Below are positions 29,956 to 38,157 of a stretch of 64,000 nt of DNA, one piece after another. The DNA is from Flavobacteriaceae bacterium Ap0902 (lineage in GTDB: Bacteria; Bacteroidota; Bacteroidia; Flavobacteriales; Weeksellaceae): positions 496,001 through 560,000 of the forward strand of contig WTFG01000001.1 in assembly GCA_009835005.1 (NCBI GenBank), given 5' to 3'. Both the position numbers and the translations under genes were made by a program. The notes below the pieces were generated by a model. The model was not told where the DNA came from and searched no databases. It saw nothing but the letters and a program-made list of their open reading frames with translations. Position 1 is the first letter of the stretch; the number at the start of each line of letters is the position of its first letter.

Positions 29956-32900
29956 TTGAGGAACTTTCTTGCCATATTATTTATTTTTTTTAGCCTGTTC
30001 ATAAACGCACAGGAGGTCTGGAAGAATCCTAATTTCAGAGAGAAAACGTTGGTCGTAAAAGATTCTATCGTTTTAGATTCTTTACAGATTTTGCCAGAAA
30101 ACATGGTTTTAAGAGATTTAAAAGGACAAAAAATACCAAAAGATTTATATCAAATAGAGCATAATATTTTAATCCTAAAGCAGCTTGAGGCAGATTCAAT
30201 TCATATATCGTATTATATTCATCCTAACTTCAAAGAAATTGTAACTTATCCCAAAGACCCATCTATCATTGTGAGCTCTGCATCAGAAATGAATGCGTTG
30301 GTGTTAGATAATCAGGACAAAGAAGAAGTACAGATCTTTGAGGGTTTAAATTCTAAAGGAACGCTAGTGAGAGGTCTAATGTTTGGCAATAATCAAGGAT
30401 CTTCTGTACAGTCTTCTTTGAATTTACAATTAGATGGTAAATTATCCGAAAATGTAGGCATTCAAGCTTTTATCTCTGACACCAATGCGCCGATAGAAGT
30501 AGATGGATATACCCAAAGTTTAGATCAGTTTGAAAGAATATATATAGAACTCTTCACAGATCAATCTAAAATTAGAGCGGGACACATTGATTTAGCGCAA
30601 AATCTGGATTACTTTGGTAGATTTCAACGAAAAGTTACAGGGTTAAAGGTTTCTCATGCAATAAAATCAGAAGAGCATGCGACAGTATTTGAAGCTGCTG
30701 GTAGTTTGAGTAGAGGTGAATATACGCGTTATGAGTTTACAGGGAATGAGGGGAATCAGGGACCCTATAGGCTTGCAGGGAATAGCAATGAGGCCTATGT
30801 CCTGATTATCGCTGGGAGTGAACGTGTTTATAGAAATGGTAAACTTTTAGAATATGGGGAGAACAAGGATTATATATTGGATTATTCCACGGGAGAAATT
30901 GTCTTCACAGAACAGCATCTGGTAACAGCCAATGATAGATTCATCGTAGAATATCAATATACGAATAGAAATTATAACCGATTTACTTGGGTGGCAGGCG
31001 CATCGCATCAAAGCAAGAAATTTCGTATTTCTGGACATATATATACAGAGGCAGATAACAAAAATAATCCTATCAATCAGAATTTAACAGCAGAAGATTT
31101 AACTATATTGACAAATGCTGGTAACAATACAGATAATCTATTTGCAGATAGTGCAGTTCCCGTAGCATACCAAGAAGACCGCGTCTTGTATAGAAGGTTC
31201 ATCACCAATGGAAATTATATCTATGAATATTCCACCGATCCAAATGATGAATTGTACCAAGTTAACTTTACTTATTTAGGGGCTAATAAAGGGGATTATA
31301 TCTTAGATAATACAGGGGTAAATGGTAGGGTTTTTACTTATGTAGCACCTGAGAATGGTATTCTACAAGGTGATTATGCGCCTGTAAATCCATTGGTGGC
31401 ACCTGAGCGAAAACAAGTTATTAGTTTAGCTTCAGAATATCTGATAGGGGAGGATGGACGTATGCGCTTGGATGTAGGCTTATCTAATAGCGATGCCAAT
31501 TTATTTTCTGAGATAGATGATGGAGAAAACATAGGAATAGGGATAAAAGTAGGTGGATATAAAGATATTAAATTAGGTAAATTTAAAGTGACACCTCAAA
31601 TCGATTATGAGTATATTCAAGATAAATTTGACCCGATAGAACGATTGCGAACCCCAGAATTTGCTAGAGATTTCAACCTAACTACAGAATTAGCGGAATC
31701 AGACCAGCATTTCCTTCAGAGTAATATGCTGTTTTATGTCAATGATTCTATTTTAATGAATTATGGCTTTGATTATTTAAACCAAACCAATGATTACTTG
31801 GGCTATAGACACAGAATGAATGGATTATTCATGTGGAAAGATTATAGGATGGTTGCTAACGCTAGTTATCTCACCACCACATCAGATAATTTAGAGAGTG
31901 AGTTTGCTAGATATAATATGAGTGCCGCTAGAAAGGTTAAAAAGTTAACCATAGAAACAGGAATCAATGGAGAAAGTTATCTCAATCAATACTTTGCTAG
32001 AGATTCTTTGAGTTCTCGCTGGAATGAATTGTACGCTAGCGCTACCATGGGTGATAGTTTGCAGCGTTATGTTCAATTCAGAACATATCATAGAACAGAT
32101 GACTCTACCTCTTTAGGTGTTTTAAAACCCTATTCTAAATCTTGGGGAGCACAAATTAAATCTAGGATTATCCAAACAGATACCCATGGATTAGAAATTC
32201 TATTGGATTATAGAAATGTGAATTATGAAAGAGCGTTAGAAGATGCTTCTTTTTTGAACACAAGGATCAATTGGAGCAAATCTTTTTTGAAAAAAGGAGT
32301 TAACTTAAACATTCATTATGGGCTTTCTGGAAACACAGAGCAGCAAAGAGCCTTTGCCTACGCCAAAGTTGCAGACGGATTGGGGATTTATAAATGGATA
32401 GACTACAATCAAGATGGGGTGCAACAGATAGATGAATTTGAGGTGGCAGAATTTACGGATGAAGCTAGTTATATACGGGTTTATACCAATGTGGTGAAGG
32501 CTTTGCAAACCAATCAAAATAAACTTGGCTTTAATTTAAGTTTGAATCCTGCTAAATTCTTAGAACCTGATTTTTGGAAACGGATTCAATCTAGAATCGT
32601 GTTGAATATGGGTGGAAATTATCTTAAAAACAATCAAATTGCTGCGTGGAATCCATTAGAAGAGAATGAACAGATGCGGAGTAGAAATTCTAATTTATAC
32701 ATTAAAAATGATTTTAATAGAGGATTGAACTATCGTTGGCATTTCACGCATGAGTTTAAGAAACAAGAAAATATAAACTTGATATTCACAGGGATGGAGT
32801 CTCTTTATAGTCAAGAAAATAAGTTGAATCTGCGTTATGACATCAATGACTTCTTGCAAGTAGAATTAACGCAAGAACTTCAAAATATAGCAAGTGAATC

Positions 32901-33327
32901 AGAATCTTTTGCAAGTAGGAGATATATCCTGGATAATCAAGAATGGTCCCCACAATTGAATATAAATTGGAACCAACATCTAAAATCTACTTTGGCTTAT
33001 ATATATAGAATGAATGAAAATCAATCTGGCATAGAATATTTAAAATCCCAACAACTTAATTTTTCTCTTATGTGGGATGACGCAAATAAAACTTCTTTAT
33101 ATGCTAATTTGGACTGGATCAAAAACAATTTTACTGGAAACCAAGGAAGTCTGGTAGCAGATCGAATGATGATGGGACTCAAAAGTGGAAATAACTTGGT
33201 GTGGAACTTAAATTTAAAAAGAAACATCAATAATTTTATGACATTGGACTTGCAATACAATGGGCGAAGCAATGAAAATCTGAGTACGATTCATAGTGGA
33301 AACATGCAAATTAGACTTAATTTTTAA
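29956..33327 (+). CDS. SprA-like large outer-membrane beta-barrel protein
   Basis: 1123 residues with a TTG start and a signal peptide ending at LFINAQ. From about residue 150 it echoes SprA: QLDGKLSENVGIQAFISD compares with [14 protein letters not shown] in SprA, and YRNGKLLEYGENKDYILDYS compares with [18 protein letters not shown]. The C-terminal two thirds alternate aromatic and polar residues like barrel strands and end in NMQIRLNF, a typical outer-membrane terminus. Residues 816-827 form an EF-hand-type loop (DYNQDGVQQIDE). I find no established name; secretion or surface assembly is inferred. It opens the envelope gene block. Confidence 0.72.
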   Translation: MRNFLAILFIFFSLFINAQEVWKNPNFREKTLVVKDSIVLDSLQILPENMVLRDLKGQKIPKDLYQIEHNILILKQLEADSIHISYYIHPNFKEIVTYPKDPSIIVSSASEMNALVLDNQDKEEVQIFEGLNSKGTLVRGLMFGNNQGSSVQSSLNLQLDGKLSENVGIQAFISDTNAPIEVDGYTQSLDQFERIYIELFTDQSKIRAGHIDLAQNLDYFGRFQRKVTGLKVSHAIKSEEHATVFEAAGSLSRGEYTRYEFTGNEGNQGPYRLAGNSNEAYVLIIAGSERVYRNGKLLEYGENKDYILDYSTGEIVFTEQHLVTANDRFIVEYQYTNRNYNRFTWVAGASHQSKKFRISGHIYTEADNKNNPINQNLTAEDLTILTNAGNNTDNLFADSAVPVAYQEDRVLYRRFITNGNYIYEYSTDPNDELYQVNFTYLGANKGDYILDNTGVNGRVFTYVAPENGILQGDYAPVNPLVAPERKQVISLASEYLIGEDGRMRLDVGLSNSDANLFSEIDDGENIGIGIKVGGYKDIKLGKFKVTPQIDYEYIQDKFDPIERLRTPEFARDFNLTTELAESDQHFLQSNMLFYVNDSILMNYGFDYLNQTNDYLGYRHRMNGLFMWKDYRMVANASYLTTTSDNLESEFARYNMSAARKVKKLTIETGINGESYLNQYFARDSLSSRWNELYASATMGDSLQRYVQFRTYHRTDDSTSLGVLKPYSKSWGAQIKSRIIQTDTHGLEILLDYRNVNYERALEDASFLNTRINWSKSFLKKGVNLNIHYGLSGNTEQQRAFAYAKVADGLGIYKWIDYNQDGVQQIDEFEVAEFTDEASYIRVYTNVVKALQTNQNKLGFNLSLNPAKFLEPDFWKRIQSRIVLNMGGNYLKNNQIAAWNPLEENEQMRSRNSNLYIKNDFNRGLNYRWHFTHEFKKQENINLIFTGMESLYSQENKLNLRYDINDFLQVELTQELQNIASESESFASRRYILDNQEWSPQLNINWNQHLKSTLAYIYRMNENQSGIEYLKSQQLNFSLMWDDANKTSLYANLDWIKNNFTGNQGSLVADRMMMGLKSGNNLVWNLNLKRNINNFMTLDLQYNGRSNENLSTIHSGNMQIRLNF

Positions 33328-33436
33328 TCAAATTAAAGGCGAATAACTAATAAATATATGTTATAATAAAAATTTGGCTTTTATGATTGAAAGCAAATTA
33401 GCATATTTGCAAATATTTAATTTTTATTAATAAAGA

Positions 33437-34702
33437 ATGAACAGGATTGTAGGTAGTTTGGTGTTGATTTTGGTGAGTGTTCAATTGTTTGGTCAAAACA
33501 TAGATGTATCCCCTTATACCTTTTATGGGTATGGTGATTTGCGAATGAATAATGGGGCAGCCTCTTATGGAATGGGGGGGCTTGGTACATCTTATTTGAG
33601 TACCTATGGGACAGAAAGTAACTTTATGAATCCAGCAGCTAATCGTAATTTGCGAATGACTAATTTCATTTTTGAAGGAACAAGTCAATTTGTTAGATCA
33701 GAGAATGCTACAGATGGAATAGATCAAAGTACTACGTATTTATCCAGAGTTTCATTGGGTTTCCCAGTAAGTGATAAAGCTACCGCAGGAATTGGGTTTC
33801 AGCCATATTCTACTGTTGGGTATGAAATCAATAACATCAATGAAAACACCAACCCTAGGTCTGCGAGCCGATTTGATGGGGATGGCGGGTTGAACGCTTT
33901 TCAATTATTAGGATCTTATAATTTGACTCCAACGCTTTCTATTGGGGTTAGAGCAGATTATATCTTTGGGGATATCAACAGAAAAGAATTATTTACGGTA
34001 GAGGGAGCTCAATTAATTACGGATTATAACAATCAAAATGATATTGATGGATTTAAATTCACAGGGGGGCTTTCTTATTGGAAGAAATTAAAAGATAATA
34101 AATTCCTTAGCATTGGAGGTACTTACGGCATTGGATCCAATTTGTCATCCGATCAGGAATATACCGTGAGAACCTATAAAGTGGATCCTGCTAATTTCAT
34201 AGAGTATAATATAGATACCCTACAATATTCACAAAATAGAGAAGACGTTAAGTTGCCAGCCAATGCATCTTTTGGCATTTCCTATGGCAAGGAATTAAAG
34301 TGGAGCGTGGGTGCGCAAGTTGATTGGGAGAATACGTCTGATTTCAGTTTGATAAACCAGCCACAAGAATTAAATAATAGACTTAAAGCTGCTATTGGGG
34401 GATACTATATTCCACAATTCAATAGCTTTAGGAGTTATTTTGCACGTGCTACATACCGTGCTGGAGCTTATTATGAGCAGACCCCTATAGTAATCAATGG
34501 CAAGGAGCTTACGGATTATGGCATAACTTTTGGAATTGGACTACCCGTGGGTAAAGTAACAGATCCATCAGAACTAAATATTGGCGTAGCCTTAGGGCAG
34601 AGAGGTACAACCTCAGACAATCTTATCAAAGAGTCTTATGCCAACCTAAAAGTAAGCTTTACTTTAAATGATGCTTGGTTTAAAAGAAGAAAGTACGATT
34701 AA
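33437..34702 (+). CDS. outer-membrane beta-barrel protein, FadL/OmpP1-like
   Basis: 421 residues with a signal peptide ending near VQLFGQ. The early segments YTFYGYGDLRMNN, ASYGMGGLGTSYL and NFMNPAANRNL are like the N-terminal hatch and NPA motif of OmpP1/FadL barrels. The rest alternates in strand-like fashion and closes with YANLKVSFTLNDAWFKRRKYD. FadL proteins pass hydrophobic compounds; here transport or a structural role is equally possible. The gene lies 109 bases after the SprA-like gene and leads the TPR-lptC-CNNM-ppiD series. Confidence 0.75.
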   Translation: MNRIVGSLVLILVSVQLFGQNIDVSPYTFYGYGDLRMNNGAASYGMGGLGTSYLSTYGTESNFMNPAANRNLRMTNFIFEGTSQFVRSENATDGIDQSTTYLSRVSLGFPVSDKATAGIGFQPYSTVGYEINNINENTNPRSASRFDGDGGLNAFQLLGSYNLTPTLSIGVRADYIFGDINRKELFTVEGAQLITDYNNQNDIDGFKFTGGLSYWKKLKDNKFLSIGGTYGIGSNLSSDQEYTVRTYKVDPANFIEYNIDTLQYSQNREDVKLPANASFGISYGKELKWSVGAQVDWENTSDFSLINQPQELNNRLKAAIGGYYIPQFNSFRSYFARATYRAGAYYEQTPIVINGKELTDYGITFGIGLPVGKVTDPSELNIGVALGQRGTTSDNLIKESYANLKVSFTLNDAWFKRRKYD

Positions 34703-34724
34703 CAAAAACAAAAAAACTATTAAA

Positions 34725-36158
34725 ATGAGAAAACTGCTAACACTGGCGTTGTCTGCCTCTGCAATATTCGGAGCAGGACAGCTCAATGCACAGGCCAACT
34801 GTGATGCCTTAGAGATACAATTAAACAAACACATCAACGCAAAGAATTATGATGCTGCTTATCCATTGTTAAACCAAGCATTGATGAATTGTGCCGCCGA
34901 GAAAATTAATTTCTATAATTTTGGAGAAACTATCCTGATAGAGAAGCTAGAATCAAGCAAGGATACGGCCAAATATGGTAATGAATTAATTACACTTATA
35001 GATAAGCGCCTACAAAACTTTCCAAGTGAAAAGAAAAATTTCTGGAAAGGTGAGCAAATTAATTATAAACTTAAATATAAGCTAGTAGATCAAAAAACGG
35101 CTTACGATGAATATAAAACATTGTTTGGAGATAGCAATGATGTAGATGCAGAGAAGGTTTCTGCCAATACAGTATTGACTTATTACTCTACTGCTTTAGA
35201 GCTGATGAACCAGGGCGTGATTGATTTTGAAGAAGCTTTAGAGGTTTATTTCCAAACTAAAAAAGTAGCAGAAGATAATATTGAACTACGTTCTATAGAA
35301 TATGGTAGGCTAGCAGAGAAACTAGATAGCATCAAAAGCGTAAATCCTAAAAAAGATTTAACTGCAGCAGAGAAAACTAGAATGTCTAATGCACAGACAT
35401 CCAAAGATATCTTTATCCAAGTTAATGAATCTATGGAAGCGGTATTGTCAGAATATACGACTTGTGACAATATTGCCCCTATGTTTATCAATGCCTATGA
35501 TGAAAATAAAGATAGCATAGAATGGTTAGCAGGTGCATACCAAGCCTTAGCCTCAAAGGAATGTTTTGATCAACCTATCATGGAACAACTAGAAACGCGC
35601 TATGCAGCATTGTGGAGAGAGCAAAATCCACAAGCAGAAGCTACGCAAGTTGCTAATAAATCTGGCGGTGTCATTGGAACATCTTATGGTGCTGGAGCTG
35701 CAAAATTTAAAGCTGGAAATTATAGTGGAGCTATTGCGGATTTCAAAAAGGCTATTGATGAGGTATCTGGTACCAAACGTGGGGATGTGGCATATTATAT
35801 TGCATTATCTTACCAGAAAACAGGTAGTTTATCCAATGCTGTCACATGGGCTAAAAGAGCGGCAAGTTACAAGCCTGGTTATGGAGCACCATATCAATTA
35901 ATCGCTGGTGCATTTTCATCTAATGCAAACAATTGCGGTAGCAGCCAATTTGAGAAACTATCTGCTTATTGGGTAGCAGCAGATTATGCCAATAAAGCCT
36001 GTGCTGTAGATAGCCGTTCATGTAGCTGGTCTAGAAAGGCGGTTGCTTCTTATGAATCTATGGCTCCATCAGATGAGCTCGTATTTTCTCAAGGGAAGAA
36101 AGCAGGACAATCAGTTACTGTCAACTGTTTAGGTGGTGCAACCACTAGAATTAGATAA
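34725..36158 (+). CDS. secreted TPR-repeat protein
   Basis: 477 residues from the ATG at 34725, whose signal peptide ends after GAGQLNAQ. An in-frame ATG at 34668 lies inside the preceding gene and would hide this signal. The N-terminus (CDALEIQLNKHINAKNYDAAYPLL) and the C-terminal third (AAKFKAGNYSGAIADFKKAI, YYIALSYQKTGSLSNAVTWAKRA) are tetratricopeptide repeats. Several cysteines near the end suggest disulfides. TPR proteins act as scaffolds, so this is probably a periplasmic partner of the neighbouring outer-membrane proteins. Partner unknown. Confidence 0.8.
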   Translation: MRKLLTLALSASAIFGAGQLNAQANCDALEIQLNKHINAKNYDAAYPLLNQALMNCAAEKINFYNFGETILIEKLESSKDTAKYGNELITLIDKRLQNFPSEKKNFWKGEQINYKLKYKLVDQKTAYDEYKTLFGDSNDVDAEKVSANTVLTYYSTALELMNQGVIDFEEALEVYFQTKKVAEDNIELRSIEYGRLAEKLDSIKSVNPKKDLTAAEKTRMSNAQTSKDIFIQVNESMEAVLSEYTTCDNIAPMFINAYDENKDSIEWLAGAYQALASKECFDQPIMEQLETRYAALWREQNPQAEATQVANKSGGVIGTSYGAGAAKFKAGNYSGAIADFKKAIDEVSGTKRGDVAYYIALSYQKTGSLSNAVTWAKRAASYKPGYGAPYQLIAGAFSSNANNCGSSQFEKLSAYWVAADYANKACAVDSRSCSWSRKAVASYESMAPSDELVFSQGKKAGQSVTVNCLGGATTRIR

Positions 36159-36166
36159 ATTATACA

Positions 36167-36832
36167 ATGAAGGATAATTCCTTTAGAACATATCATATAT
36201 TAAAAGCAGCTCTATTTGGGGCTGCTTTATTCTTTATGAGTTGTGAGGAGAATCAAGTAGAAGCATTAGGTGAATTAAATAGGAATTTTGCCGATAGAAC
36301 GACACTTAATGCCTTTTTAGTTTATAAGGATTCAGGTAGAATCACTTTTGAATTAAAATCCCCTTTAATAGAAGAATTTACGCTCATTGATTCTCCTTAT
36401 GTTTTGATGAGAAATGGTGTCAACATTAAATTTTGGGATGAGAAAAGCCAAGAACCTAGTTATTTACGAGCGGATTGGGCTAAAATGATAGAAAAGAAGA
36501 AATTCTATGAGGGCAAAGGAAACGTGAGGATGATTAATTATGATGGAGATACCCTTTTAACAGAGCATATCTTCTGGGATAATCTAAATCGCCGAATTTA
36601 TACGCAAGATACGGTAGTGATTAAAAGAAAAGACGGAACCATTAATATTTCTAATAATGGATTGGATGCTACAGAAGATTTCAAAACATTTACCTTGTTT
36701 GATAATCATGGGGTGTATATATTTGATGAGTCAAGTGAGAGTGCATTGAAATCCAAATTGGATCAAAATGCGTCTGATGTGAAAACACCGTTAGAAGAAA
36801 ATCAAATGATTCCATTACCTTTAGAAAAATAA
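36167..36832 (+). CDS. lptC: LPS transport protein LptC (lipoprotein form)
   Basis: 221 residues. A lipoprotein signal ends at Cys26 (ALFFMSCEEN). The beta-rich body matches LptC/OstA-type folds: RITFELKSPLIEEF, VNIKFWDEKSQEPSYLRADWA, and MINYDGDTLLTEHIFWDN, with the repeated asking-strand pattern of the LPS bridge. LptC links the inner-membrane LptBFG motor to LptA. E. coli LptC has a membrane helix; a lipid anchor replaces it here, which is common in Bacteroidota. It sits 8 bases after the TPR gene and 3 bases before the CNNM gene, so it is in an operon with both. Confidence 0.85.
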   Translation: MKDNSFRTYHILKAALFGAALFFMSCEENQVEALGELNRNFADRTTLNAFLVYKDSGRITFELKSPLIEEFTLIDSPYVLMRNGVNIKFWDEKSQEPSYLRADWAKMIEKKKFYEGKGNVRMINYDGDTLLTEHIFWDNLNRRIYTQDTVVIKRKDGTINISNNGLDATEDFKTFTLFDNHGVYIFDESSESALKSKLDQNASDVKTPLEENQMIPLPLEK

Positions 36833-36835
36833 ATT

Positions 36836-38086
36836 GTGTCTGCAACCATCGTTATCATTATTTGTGCTATTTTGGCTTCTGCCTTCTTCTCTGGGATGGA
36901 AATAGCATTTATATCTTCCAATCGCATGCACATTGAGTTGGAAAGAAAGAAGAATACGTGGATATCTAAATTAATGATATATTTAGCAGATAGACCACAG
37001 AAGTTCATAGCCACCATGCTGGTTGGCAATAATGTAGCCTTGGTGGTCTATGGAATTTTCATGGGAGAATTAATTATGCATTATGTCGCTTCTACGTCCT
37101 CTGAGATGTTGGATTTATTAATTCAAACTTTAATTTCTACCCTTATCATACTGGTAACGGCTGAATTCTTACCTAAGGCCATATTCAGTATTTACTCTAA
37201 TCAAGTATTTAAATTATTTGCCTTTCCTGCGTGGCTTATATTTCAAATATTCTATGTTTTTACAGGAATCATTATATGGATATCTAATCAGTTTTTGAAA
37301 TTGACGGGCAATAATGAGAATGGAGATGAAGAAATATTCTTAAAAGAAGAATTAAAGTATTTTTTGTCAGAAAAAATAACAGAAGCAGATGAGGATGAAA
37401 TAGATAGTGAGGTTCAGATTTTTCATAATGCATTGGAATTTTCTGAGATCAAGACTAGAGAGTGTATGATTCCTAGAAAGGAAATTATAGCCATAGAAAT
37501 CACGGAATCCATTGAAACAGCGCGTCAAAAGTTTGTAGATACAGGGCTTTCCAAATTAATTATTTATCAAGAAAATATAGATAACGTCATTGGTTACATT
37601 CATGCTTTTGATTTATTTAAAAAACCTAATAGTATTAGAGCTACTTTGCTACCCGTTGAATTTGTGAATGAAACAGAATCTGCCAAAGAGGTTATGAATG
37701 ATTTAATTAAAAAAAGAAAATCTGTCGCTATTGTCTTAGATGAGTATGGAGGAACAGCAGGTCTGTTGACTGTAGAAGATGTGGTAGAGGAATTATTTGG
37801 AGAGATTGAAGATGAGCATGACAAGGTGAGTTTGGTAGAGGAAAAGATAGGAGAGGATGAATATTTATTCTCTGCACGTCATGAAATAGATTATTTGAAT
37901 GAAACTTATGGTCTTAATTTACCAGAAGGTGATGGGTATGAGACTTTAGGTGGTCTTATAGTGAATTATACAGAGAATATACCAGCAGTAAAAGAAAAAC
38001 TTAAAATAGATGAGTGTACCATTATAATAGAAAAAGTGTCAGAAACTAAAATAGAAGAAGTTAGAATCTATGGTAAAGATAGTTAA
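36836..38086 (+). CDS. CNNM/CBS transporter-like protein (hemolysin family)
   Basis: 416 residues with a GTG start 3 bases after lptC. The N-terminal CNNM (DUF21) domain has about four membrane helices, with FFSGMEIAFISSNRMHIELE near the start. A CBS pair follows (RECMIPRKEIIAIE and VLDEYGGTAGLLTVEDVVEELFGEI), then a CorC/HlyC C-terminal domain. These proteins are linked to Mg2+ or other divalent ion efflux; the hemolysin label is historical. In flavobacteria the related GldE supports gliding, but this gene lacks GldE's usual neighbours, so I do not assign that name. Confidence 0.88.
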   Translation: MSATIVIIICAILASAFFSGMEIAFISSNRMHIELERKKNTWISKLMIYLADRPQKFIATMLVGNNVALVVYGIFMGELIMHYVASTSSEMLDLLIQTLISTLIILVTAEFLPKAIFSIYSNQVFKLFAFPAWLIFQIFYVFTGIIIWISNQFLKLTGNNENGDEEIFLKEELKYFLSEKITEADEDEIDSEVQIFHNALEFSEIKTRECMIPRKEIIAIEITESIETARQKFVDTGLSKLIIYQENIDNVIGYIHAFDLFKKPNSIRATLLPVEFVNETESAKEVMNDLIKKRKSVAIVLDEYGGTAGLLTVEDVVEELFGEIEDEHDKVSLVEEKIGEDEYLFSARHEIDYLNETYGLNLPEGDGYETLGGLIVNYTENIPAVKEKLKIDECTIIIEKVSETKIEEVRIYGKDS

Positions 38087-38124
38087 TTCTGAAATTTCAT
38101 TTTTTTCTTTTTAACAGAATGTTG

Positions 38125-38132
38125 TACTTTCG
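38125..38132 (+). promoter_or_regulatory. putative -7 element before the PpiD-type gene
   Basis: TACTTTCG is one mismatch from TAnnTTTG and is followed by GCAAA. It begins 33 bases before the ATG. Confidence 0.4.
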
Positions 38133-38157
38133 CAAATCGTAATATAAAACTTAACAA

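Noticed and set aside
36836-38086. Naming the first CNNM/CBS gene gldE
   Set aside because: The usual gldD/ssb/mutY neighbours are absent and the sequence alone does not separate it from other CNNM proteins.
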